A DNA stretch of 11,846 nucleotides, from the NCBI GenBank assembly GCA_028277865.1, contig JANQFM010000449.1, positions 1-11,846 of the forward strand, written 5' to 3'. Source of the stretch: Acidobacteriota bacterium (GTDB lineage: Bacteria > Acidobacteriota > UBA6911 > RPQK01 > DATIPO01). Position numbers and translations under genes: made by a program. Below the pieces are notes generated by a model that did not search any database, was not told the DNA's origin, and was given only the letters and a program-made list of their open reading frames with translations. This document shows, in pieces, positions 1 to 8,719 of this stretch (within the stretch, counting starts at the first letter, position 1; each line of letters opens with the position of its first letter).

Positions 1-186
1 CTGGCCGTCTCAAAGGGACTGGACCGCGACCGCGCCGTGGACGAAAGCGGCAACCAACTGGCCGTCTTCGGCCGCCGGGGAGCGCGCCCCATGAACCTGA
101 ATGAGATGCAACGGCTGTACTTGCGCGACGGCAAGCTCTACAAGGTCCGAGACGATCCTCCAAACCCACCAAGCGGGGATTTTTAA
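1..186 (+). CDS. 3' end of an unrecognised protein (partial)
   Basis: The first plus-strand frame is open from the window edge to a TAA at 184-186, giving the last 61 residues of a protein that begins outside the window. The tail is charged and hydrophilic. It carries the segment AVFGRRGARPMNLNEMQRLY followed by LRDGKLYKVRDD and ends in a proline-rich PPNPPSGDF. There is no membrane segment and no cysteine. I do not recognise the family. Codon choice looks coding (G/C-rich third positions), and no ORF on the other strand here resembles a protein better. The next gene starts 121 bases downstream with its own putative promoter, so the two are probably not an operon. Confidence 0.6.
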   Translation: MAVSKGLDRDRAVDESGNQLAVFGRRGARPMNLNEMQRLYLRDGKLYKVRDDPPNPPSGDF

Positions 187-246
187 AAACACTGGCTCTA
201 ATTCTCTGGGCTGCTGCGGCTCACAAGTAAGCGGCGAAAGGCGCTG

Positions 247-255
247 TGATAAAAT
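247..255 (+). promoter_or_regulatory. Extended -10 element upstream of the antitoxin
   Basis: TGATAAAAT fits the extended -10 consensus TGnTATAAT with one mismatch in the hexamer (TAAAAT). The -35 position (about 227-232, GTAAGC) is poor, as is common for extended -10 promoters. Transcription would start near 262, inside the first copy of the 19-bp tandem repeat, leaving a leader of about 45 bases before the antitoxin ATG at 308. Confidence 0.4.
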
Positions 256-258
256 TCC

Positions 259-296
259 CTTGTCATTGCGTGGCTGCCTTGTCATTGCGTGGCTGC
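259..296 (+). repeat. Perfect 19-bp tandem duplication in the antitoxin leader
   Basis: CTTGTCATTGCGTGGCTGC occurs twice, head to tail, at 259-277 and 278-296 with no mismatch. It sits between the extended -10 element and the antitoxin Shine-Dalgarno (AAGGA, 297-301). Phd/YefM-type antitoxins autorepress by binding repeated sites over their own promoter, so an operator function is possible. A recent slippage duplication or a dispersed-repeat fragment is equally possible. The core TGTCATTGC recurs at 8170-8178 and 8706-8714. Confidence 0.8.
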
Positions 297-307
297 AAGG
301 ATGCGAA

Positions 308-529
308 ATGAAGGTCACAGCCAAAGAGGCCGCAGGCCATCTGACTGAGTTGATTGAACGGGCAGCCAGTGGCGGCGAGGTCGTCATCGCCGGCGCAAAG
401 AAATCCGTTCGCTTGGTCCCTTGTTCTGATGACGAGTCCCAGCCCGTCTTCGGGAGCGCCAAAGGGCTGCTGAGAATTTCCGACGACTTTGACGAGCCGC
501 TGCGGGACTTTGACAAATACATGCGATGA
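308..529 (+). CDS. Phd/YefM-family type II antitoxin
   Basis: This 73-residue protein has the Phd/YefM architecture. An N-terminal DNA-binding part begins MKVTAKEAAGHLTELIERA and continues through GGEVVIAGAKKSVRLVPCS, matching the family's 'EAKAHLSELIERAxxGEEVVItRxGKPVARLVP' pattern. A short acidic C-terminal tail (ISDDFDEPLRDFDKYMR) is of the type that wraps around PIN-domain (VapC) toxins. In family members the antitoxin neutralises the toxin and, with it, represses the operon. The ATG at 308 is preferred because AAGGA (297-301) lies 6 bases upstream and the protein then starts exactly where family members do; a longer frame from 101 would add unrelated sequence. The TGA overlaps a downstream ATG (ATGA, 526-529), which is typical of toxin-antitoxin pairs, but the toxin is broken. 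This is therefore an orphan antitoxin, either a relic or active against a toxin encoded elsewhere. Confidence 0.85.
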   Translation: MKVTAKEAAGHLTELIERAASGGEVVIAGAKKSVRLVPCSDDESQPVFGSAKGLLRISDDFDEPLRDFDKYMR

Positions 530-570
530 GGCTGCTTCTCGATACCCTCCCCGGCGGAGCGATTGGCTAA
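526..570 (+). pseudogene. Remnant of a VapC-like PIN-domain toxin
   Basis: The ATG at 526 overlaps the antitoxin stop codon and reads MRLLLDT, the classic opening of VapC-type PIN ribonucleases including the first catalytic Asp. It then runs into LPGGAIG and stops at TAA 568-570. Normal family members continue HALLWW... for about 130 residues. A shift of one base after the Asp-Thr codons gives SPAERLANS, which faintly resembles the LSPxAR segment that lies some 15-20 residues further along in PIN toxins, so an internal deletion with frameshift is conceivable. No further PIN motifs (the SAASxWEI region or later Asp residues) are recognisable up to 818. The product cannot be a functional nuclease. 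Confidence 0.55.
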
Positions 571-818
571 CAGCTAACAGCGGCCTCCTCGCATCTCTCC
601 CCCGCGCCTGCACCCGTTGAACCACGGCCGCCGCTGCTACAGATCCGGCGACCGGCCACACAGTCGCCTTTGATCGAGGCGGAGCCGGAGTTCAGCTTGC
701 AGGCAGACAAAACAGCGTCCAAAATGAGGGAAGCGGGCTGTGAGGTCCGTTTAGGCTAATGGGAGAGTTAGCGGGGCGGAGGGTCCAAGCATTCGGGGCC
801 GGATAGGCGAGGTCGAAG
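571..818. other. Non-coding stretch after the toxin remnant
   Basis: No convincing gene is seen. The frame of the toxin remnant happens to stay open after its TAA, from 571 to a TAA at 757-759 (62 codons). It has no plausible start or Shine-Dalgarno and no family resemblance, being proline-rich at first and ending in CEVRLG. It could be the decayed 3' part of whatever replaced the toxin. A weak promoter-like pair for the next gene (TTGCAG 697-702, 17-base spacer, CAAAAT 720-725) can be drawn but is far from consensus. Confidence 0.4.
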
Positions 819-1091
819 ATGGCAAATCACGCAGTCGCTCTGCACGAAAACGACATACGAACAGAACTTTCCAACGCAATCCTGGAAGCAGTCGAGGACA
901 TGCCTTCCATATTGGGGCAGATTTTTAGCTTGCGCCACTACAGCAATCTAAGCATCCGGGAAATCGCCCGGCAATTGGGCATCAGCGAAGGCCAAGCCAG
1001 CACGCTGCTTCTGCAGGCCGACCAGATTCTCTACCGGCGCCTGCGCTCCTTCCACACCCGACGCCCCAAGGGATGGCGGTCGAGAAGGTAA
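819..1091 (+). CDS. Stand-alone sigma-70 region-4-like HTH protein
   Basis: This 90-residue protein resembles the C-terminal region 4 of ECF/sigma-70 factors: a helical lead-in (AILEAVEDMPSILGQIFSLRHY, about residues 20-41), then a helix-turn-helix NLSIREIARQLGISEGQAST (about 43-62), then LLLQADQILYRRLR. The pattern 'lSxxEIAxxLGISxGxxxxxLxxAxxxLrxxL' is that of sigma region 4, which contacts the -35 element. Region 2 (the -10 binding and core-binding part) is absent, and the frame is closed by TAG at 804-806 just upstream, so the gene is not the end of a longer one. GAGG at 809-812 precedes the ATG by 6 bases. The C-terminus is strongly basic (HTRRPKGWRSRR), which could add non-specific DNA binding. 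The true role is unknown: a small transcription regulator, an accessory to a sigma factor, or the relic of one. The stop is followed at once by a weak hairpin. Confidence 0.65.
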   Translation: MANHAVALHENDIRTELSNAILEAVEDMPSILGQIFSLRHYSNLSIREIARQLGISEGQASTLLLQADQILYRRLRSFHTRRPKGWRSRR

Positions 1092-1093
1092 GG

Positions 1094-1116
1094 CCCCTCC
1101 ATACTGCAAGGGGTTT
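1094..1116 (+). terminator. Weak hairpin with a short T run after the HTH gene
   Basis: CCCCT (1094-1098) can pair with AGGGG (1109-1113), extendable by two G-U pairs, with a 10-base loop and TTT at 1114-1116. It begins three bases after the TAA of the HTH gene. The stem is short and the T run minimal, so at best it is a weak intrinsic terminator separating this gene from metH. Confidence 0.3.
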
Positions 1117-1184
1117 CAGGCTGCGATCCGCGAACTCCTTGCCGCCAGTACCGGCTTTTTGCCTTTCCTAAAACAAGCGACGCG

Positions 1185-1207
1185 ATTTTCTAGTATCCTA
1201 AGAAAAT
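1185..1207 (+). promoter_or_regulatory. A+T-rich inverted repeat in the metH upstream region
   Basis: ATTTTCT (1185-1191) and AGAAAAT (1201-1207) form a 7-bp inverted repeat around AGTATCCTA. The TATCCT at 1194-1199 inside it is a possible -10 element, although no good -35 matches it at 17 bases. The repeat lies 55-78 bases upstream of the metH start, in the only A+T-rich patch of the leader. It may be the promoter with an operator across it. Confidence 0.25.
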
Positions 1208-1262
1208 TCCAGAACAGGGCAGAGTCGTCAGGGAGCTTCTTTGGAGGGCAAAAGCGCGCAAA

Positions 1263-4991
<3,729 letters not shown>

Positions 4992-5068
4992 TTGGGAAGA
5001 GGATCAGTCCGCCGGGGCACCGGGCCTTCGGGATGAGGAGCTGCGGCGGGAGGGAGCACCGACGATTT

Positions 5069-7426
5069 TCAGCGCGGCTTCAGGCAAAGCGAAGGTTCGG
5101 TTTCGGATCCGCGGCGGGCGGGATGGTAGGCTGCCAGCAAGGCGACGGCGGTCAGGAGGCTCAAGCAGATGATCCAGGTCACAGCCGGCAGCCGGGCGGC
5201 TCCGAAGAGGAGGTCGGCGAAAAGTGCTGTGGCTGCCCAGGAGAACAGCAGGCCGGCAATCATCCCCTTTGCGATGATCGCCAGGGCGTCCTTCATGACC
5301 AGGCGGCTGATCTCCCTCGGCGAGGCGCCCAAGGTCATGCGGACGGCCAGCTCCGGTATGCGCTGCGAAACGCCGTACGACATCATGGCGTAGAGCGCGA
5401 CCATTGAAAAGACCAGGGCGAGCAGGCTGAGGCTCACGGCCAAAGCCGTCCAGAAGCGAGGTTGGGCAAACTGATCGGCCAGGATCTCGCTCATCGGCCG
5501 CACCCAGTTCAGGGGAATCTCAGCATCAACGGACTTCACGACGCCTCGCACTGCCGCCGAGTATCGGGTCGGCTCGCCCTCAAAGCGAAGCGTCAGGTAT
5601 TCGCGGTCCAAGTCGTGCAAGAAGCTTCGGGTCGGCGGCTGCAGGTAGTGGAAATAGAGCCAGGGCTCGGGCTTGCTCAGATAGCCGTCCTGCAGCACAT
5701 TGCTGACGATCCCCGATATTTCGTAGACACGCCCGGGCCCCAAGAGGACTTTCGATCCGATCGTCTGCGCACCCAGATAGGCGTCGGCGAAGCTTTGATT
5801 GACCGCCACAGCCATCTCACCGACCGGGCGCTCTTCCAGCAGGCGTCCTCGAAGCAGCCTCAGGCCCGCCGTCCGAAAGAACCCGGGAGTGACTTGCGAG
5901 CTGCCGACTTGGGGGGCGAGGTCGGGCCGATCCGGGAACAGAACGGTCATGCTGCCTCTTGAAACGCTGGGAAGCGTGGAGGAGTAGGCGACCGCGGTCA
6001 CACCGTCGATTGCCTCAAGCCGTTCGGCGATGGTGTCGATGGCCTGGCGCTGCTGGTCGCGGCTGGGGTAGCGGTCGGAGGGAAGCTGAAAATGGGCTGC
6101 CAGAAGGCCCTCCGGACGGTATCCCAAGTCAACTGTGACAGCATCGATGAAGCTGCGCGTCAGCATGCCTGCGCAAATCAGAAGGACGACGCTGGCGGCC
6201 AGTTGCGCCGAAACGGTAAGGCTGTTCAGACGGAGCCGGAAGGTGGCCAGCGGAGCGCTGTCCTGCCCAGGATTGAGCCGCCCCAGGACATGGAGGCGGC
6301 GCACAAACCAAAGGGCGAGGCATCCCAGGGCAAGGGCCGAGAGCACGATTTCGCCGGCCAGCAAAATCAGGGGGCGGGGCGCCCACAGGCTGAAGTCGTG
6401 AATCCCCGCGATCTCCCCGGGCCAGCTGCTGGTCACCAAATTGAAGAAGGCGGAAAACACGGCGAAGCCTAAAACGGCACCGACTGCGGTCAGAAGCAGG
6501 CTTTCCAGCACAAGTTCGGCAGCCAGCTGGGAAGCCTTTGCGCCCAACGCGGCCCGAATGCCGAAGTCCTTCCAGCGCCGGCTGATGCGGGCAAACTGGA
6601 GGGTGGCGGCGTTGAGCAAGGCGATCAGCAGGACTGCCGCTATGCCTCCGCCCAGCCATTGGAGCGGCCTGCGCAGGCCGCCGTAGAGGTCGTCCAAAAG
6701 CCCGACGACCCGGACCTGGCTGCGGTCGAAAAAACGCTCCACTTCGGCAGCTACCTGAAGGTCGGAGAAGCCCTCTCGCCTCTTTGCCAAGCTTTGCGAG
6801 TAGCGGTTTTCCGCCTCCTCGGCAGGGGGCGGCGGCATGGGCAGCCAGAGCTGGGTTGCGGCTGACGGGAGGGCGAAGCGGGCAGGCATGATGCCGACAA
6901 CCTGGTACACCGTCCCATTGATCCGCAGCGACTGCCCGTCCAGTTCGGCAGCGCCGAAGGTGCGGCGCCACAATTCGCGCGAGACGATCGCTTCCCTGGC
7001 GGGGATTTTCAGCATTCCGGAAGAGAGCCATCTCCCCTCTGAAGGCGACACCCCCAGCAGCGGAAAGAACCCGTCAGTCACCCTGGCCGCCTGAAGCTTC
7101 AGCGCTTGTCCGTCCCCCAAAGAGGCTTCTGCTTCGCCCGCGGTGAACAGAGCCACGCCCTCAAGGGACTGGCTGCCCTCCTGCAAGGCTTGGAAGTGGG
7201 GGTAGGAGAGGCCCAGAGGCACGTCCTTGGGATCCTGAGACCAGCTCTCCCACAGCCGAACGATGCGTTGGCTGTCCGTGTAAGGCAGCGGCACCAGCCA
7301 GATGTGGTCCAGGAAGGCGAAGATCGCGGTGCTTGAACCCAGGCCCACCGCCAACGCGGTCATGATCGCGCAGACCTGCAAGGGCTCCCGCCGCATAGTC
7401 CTTGCAATGGCTCTTATGCGGCGCAT
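5069..7426 (-). CDS. Orphan ABC permease of the MacB/FtsX type (ADOP-like)
   Basis: This 785-residue inner-membrane protein is built as two repeats of the MacB core plus FtsX permease unit. Eight hydrophobic segments are visible (about 17-39, 257-279, 302-330, 352-376, 403-424, 657-681, 714-738, 745-765), with large extracytoplasmic domains at about 45-250 and 430-650. Each FtsX unit carries the family hallmark: FGIRAALGAKASQLAAELVLES (288-309) and the matching stretch with LAVRMTLGASPREISRLVM (693-711). The C-terminus LLAAYHPARRGSETEPSLCL matches the ending of the acidobacterial duplicated orphan permeases. MacB relatives move substrates such as peptides or lipoproteins by mechanotransmission and need a cytoplasmic ATPase; none is encoded in the window. 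The ATG at 7426 is chosen over one at 7510 because it follows the redoxin stop by one base (TGAAATG), has GGAAA at 5 bases, and gives the normal family N-terminus. Last gene of the operon. The transported substrate is unproven; the upstream peptides are candidates. Confidence 0.92.
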   Translation of the reverse strand: MRRIRAIARTMRREPLQVCAIMTALAVGLGSSTAIFAFLDHIWLVPLPYTDSQRIVRLWESWSQDPKDVPLGLSYPHFQALQEGSQSLEGVALFTAGEAEASLGDGQALKLQAARVTDGFFPLLGVSPSEGRWLSSGMLKIPAREAIVSRELWRRTFGAAELDGQSLRINGTVYQVVGIMPARFALPSAATQLWLPMPPPPAEEAENRYSQSLAKRREGFSDLQVAAEVERFFDRSQVRVVGLLDDLYGGLRRPLQWLGGGIAAVLLIALLNAATLQFARISRRWKDFGIRAALGAKASQLAAELVLESLLLTAVGAVLGFAVFSAFFNLVTSSWPGEIAGIHDFSLWAPRPLILLAGEIVLSALALGCLALWFVRRLHVLGRLNPGQDSAPLATFRLRLNSLTVSAQLAASVVLLICAGMLTRSFIDAVTVDLGYRPEGLLAAHFQLPSDRYPSRDQQRQAIDTIAERLEAIDGVTAVAYSSTLPSVSRGSMTVLFPDRPDLAPQVGSSQVTPGFFRTAGLRLLRGRLLEERPVGEMAVAVNQSFADAYLGAQTIGSKVLLGPGRVYEISGIVSNVLQDGYLSKPEPWLYFHYLQPPTRSFLHDLDREYLTLRFEGEPTRYSAAVRGVVKSVDAEIPLNWVRPMSEILADQFAQPRFWTALAVSLSLLALVFSMVALYAMMSYGVSQRIPELAVRMTLGASPREISRLVMKDALAIIAKGMIAGLLFSWAATALFADLLFGAARLPAVTWIICLSLLTAVALLAAYHPARRGSETEPSLCLKPR

Positions 7427-7427
7427 T

Positions 7428-8030
7428 TCAGTTTCCGTACCTCGTCGGCCCGGCTGCCGAGGTCGGCTGCGATTCGGGGGCCACCAGCCGGATGGCTTCC
7501 CGGACCTCATCTCGATGCCACATACCGCTCCAGGACTTTTCCACGATGCCTTCAGGGTTGACGATCACGGTGGAAGGTGAAATCGACAAATGCAGTATTT
7601 GGGCAAGCTCCGTGTCGATTCGGATCACTTTGGCCGACAGGTCGCAGGCTTGAGACTGGAGATAGCCCAAGACCTCGAACGGATCTTCCTCCTCATCGAC
7701 CATCCCGACGATTTCAAAGCGCTTGAGGTCAGCGGTTTCGATCAGGCGGCACCAGTATGGGAATTGAACGTCTGTGTAAGGGCAGGCAGAGGAGAGGCGC
7801 ATGAAGATACGATGGCGAGCCGATCCCTCGAAGTTGATCTGGTGGCGTTCCCCAAGCAAGCCTGGAGCACTGAACGACGCAATCCGATCACCCGATTTCA
7901 AAGAGGGCGATGCCTGAATTGTCCGCAGTTGCTCTCGCAGGGCCAAGTTTTGACTGATCAGGAGGATGTTGGTAACAACCACCGCCGCCGCGACTGTGAA
8001 GGCAGCGTATCTTATCTTCAGAGGGCTCAA
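7428..8030 (-). CDS. Membrane-anchored thioredoxin-fold (TlpA/redoxin-like) protein with a CPYT site
   Basis: The protein has 200 residues from a TTG start. One N-terminal membrane anchor (about 9-27, AAFTVAAAVVVTNILLI) puts the rest outside the membrane. The soluble part has the redoxin layout: LKSGDRIASFSAPGLLGE (44-61), a strand and active-site loop IFMRLSSACPYTDVQFPYW (75-93), EIVGMVDEE, and the cis-proline loop SPSTVIVNPEGIVEKSWSG (151-169). Thioredoxins and TlpA proteins have CxxC; here the resolving Cys is Thr (Cys83-Pro-Tyr-Thr86), leaving one active-site thiol. Cys94 and Cys129 are additional. It may act as a monothiol reductase, isomerase or scaffold rather than a standard disulfide reductase. 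Start choice: a good GGAG (8039-8042) lies 8 bases upstream of the TTG. The frame stays open further upstream to 8171, and a TTG at 8147 would add 39 residues, but no Shine-Dalgarno supports it. Coupled to the permease gene by a 1-base gap. Confidence 0.82.
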   Translation of the reverse strand: MSPLKIRYAAFTVAAAVVVTNILLISQNLALREQLRTIQASPSLKSGDRIASFSAPGLLGERHQINFEGSARHRIFMRLSSACPYTDVQFPYWCRLIETADLKRFEIVGMVDEEEDPFEVLGYLQSQACDLSAKVIRIDTELAQILHLSISPSTVIVNPEGIVEKSWSGMWHRDEVREAIRLVAPESQPTSAAGPTRYGN

Positions 8031-8038
8031 TGGGATGT

Positions 8039-8042
8039 CTCC
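8039..8042 (-). promoter_or_regulatory. Shine-Dalgarno deciding the TTG start of the redoxin
   Basis: On the minus strand this reads GGAG, 8 bases before the TTG at 8030-8028. No comparable site precedes the more upstream TTG at 8147. The resulting N-terminus (MSPLKIRYAAF) leads directly into the membrane anchor, as expected for such proteins. Confidence 0.55.
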
Positions 8043-8169
8043 ACTTGCTTGGGCTGCGGAAGCTGCAAGGCCGAGGCGCAGTGTCGGGCCGCAAAGGATT
8101 GACTGCCGGAAGAGAAACCCAATTGCCTTGAGATCGAGAACCTGCAAAATGCGTCCAAGGCCTGCCCAC

Positions 8170-8180
8170 TGTCATTGCCT
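8170..8180 (-). repeat. 11-bp direct repeat, copy at the end of peptide 2
   Basis: AGGCAATGACA (minus strand) overlaps the last codons and the TGA of peptide 2. The same 11 bases occur at 8706-8716 in the leader of peptide 1, so the two copies bracket the two-peptide module in the same orientation. Chance is not excluded. Confidence 0.5.
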
Positions 8181-8405
8181 GTTCTTGCCGCATTTGCAGC
8201 TGGTCGTCTCATTGCCTTGACTGTCGTAAGTGGCGCAGCCCTGCCCATCGATATGGGTGCACCATGATCCGGAGCATTCGCACGTTGTGCCGCCCCCGCA
8301 TGTGGCCGTGCAGGTGGCCCCGTCGGCAGGCAGGACCAGCAGGACGGAGTTGCAGGCCAGCAAGAGGATCCCGACGCAGATCGCAGCCTCAACACCTTTC
8401 CTCAT
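8172..8405 (-). CDS. Exported eight-cysteine peptide, copy 2
   Basis: A 77-residue protein of unknown family. Residues 1-4 are basic (MRKG), 8-26 form a hydrophobic signal or anchor (AAICVGILLLACNSVLLVL), and the rest is a small polar, Gly/Thr/Cys-rich domain. Eight cysteines at 32, 36, 42, 44, 49, 57, 70 and 72 give C-x3-C-x5-C-x-C-x4-C-x7-C-x12-C-x-C, ending in GKNRQ. The copy-1 peptide has the same length, the same framework and the shared blocks CTA-x-C, CxCSGSxC, DGxGC and KNR. An even cysteine number in an exported domain suggests up to four disulfides or a metal site. Two extra cysteines (10, 18) lie in the hydrophobic segment. The ATG at 8405 has GGAGG (8415-8419) 9 bases upstream; a longer frame from 8564 overlaps copy 1 and is not supported. 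Second gene of the operon, 43 bases after copy 1 and 141 bases before the redoxin. Confidence 0.8.
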   Translation of the reverse strand: MRKGVEAAICVGILLLACNSVLLVLPADGATCTATCGGGTTCECSGSWCTHIDGQGCATYDSQGNETTSCKCGKNRQ

Positions 8406-8448
8406 GACGTTAAACCTCCAGGAGCGATGGTTTCCGATTCCTTTGCAG

Positions 8449-8682
8449 CTACTTTCTGTTCTTGCTGCAGGAACACTTGCTGGTGTCGCCGCCTGTGGTT
8501 CCGCTGCATCCAACCCCGTCCTTTGCCGAGCATGTCGAGCCGCTGCAAGTGCAGTCAGAGGCACCCGGGCACTCGGCTGTGCAGCTAGATGCCGTCGAGG
8601 TGAGCAACAGAGCGCTGTTGGAGATCAGCAAGGCAGTACCCAGCAACAGCACTGCCCATATTGAGAGCAGTCGTCTTGACAT
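8449..8682 (-). CDS. Exported eight-cysteine peptide, copy 1
   Basis: A 77-residue protein of unknown family and the first gene of the operon. MSRR is followed by a hydrophobic segment at about 5-28 (LLSIWAVLLLGTALLISNSA and on), a plausible cleavage region (STASS, 29-33) and a mature part of about 45 residues. Cysteines at 34, 38, 44, 46, 51, 59, 70 and 72 give C-x3-C-x5-C-x-C-x4-C-x7-C-x10-C-x-C, then SKNRK. It differs from copy 2 in framework only by a gap two residues shorter between cysteines 6 and 7. The mature part is rich in Ser, Thr, Gly and Cys and nearly lacks large hydrophobics, as in a small disulfide- or metal-stabilised miniprotein. GGAGG (8693-8697) is 10 bases before the ATG, and the promoter at 8720-8749 points into it. 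Candidates include a secreted toxin or bacteriocin-like peptide, an envelope component, or a substrate of the redoxin and permease. Nothing in the sequence decides between these. Confidence 0.8.
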   Translation of the reverse strand: MSRRLLSIWAVLLLGTALLISNSALLLTSTASSCTAECPGASDCTCSGSTCSAKDGVGCSGTTGGDTSKCSCSKNRK

Positions 8683-8705
8683 TTTTATATATCCTCCAAA
8701 TTTTT

Positions 8706-8716
8706 TGTCATTGCCT
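8706..8716 (-). repeat. 11-bp direct repeat, copy in the peptide-operon leader
   Basis: AGGCAATGACA (minus strand), identical to 8170-8180. It lies just downstream of the -10 element (8720-8725), at or next to the expected transcription start (about 8713), where a regulator or the leader RNA could use it. Confidence 0.5.
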
Positions 8717-8719
8717 AGC

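Noticed and set aside
101..307. Extended antitoxin ORF starting at 101
   Set aside because: It overlaps the 3' end of the preceding gene and adds unrelated residues; the family N-terminus and the AAGGA site fit the ATG at 308.
4992..5068. Possible bidirectional terminator between the convergent metH and permease genes
   Set aside because: The region is GC-rich with several 3-5 bp complementarities, but I could find no stable stem followed by a T run on either strand.
6129..7031. 300-codon minus-strand ORF overlapping the permease in another frame
   Set aside because: It is an Arg/Pro/Ala-rich shadow of the permease with no domain; the permease frame has clear FtsX motifs.
7427..7510. Longer N-terminus for the permease starting at 7510
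   Set aside because: It would overlap the redoxin by more than 80 bases and add a Trp/Pro/Arg-rich segment absent from the family. The ATG at 7426 has a Shine-Dalgarno and a 1-base gap.
8031..8171. In-frame open stretch between the peptide 2 TGA and the redoxin, suggesting readthrough fusion, a 39-residue longer redoxin, or a lost gene
   Set aside because: One frame in three would match by chance. The translation resembles no family, and a good Shine-Dalgarno marks the TTG at 8030.
8346..8405. Lipobox-like LLAC (Cys18) in peptide 2, suggesting a lipoprotein
   Set aside because: The hydrophobic stretch continues for about eight residues beyond the Cys, and the paralogue has Ser (LLIS) at the equivalent position, so a lipid anchor is not supported as a family trait.
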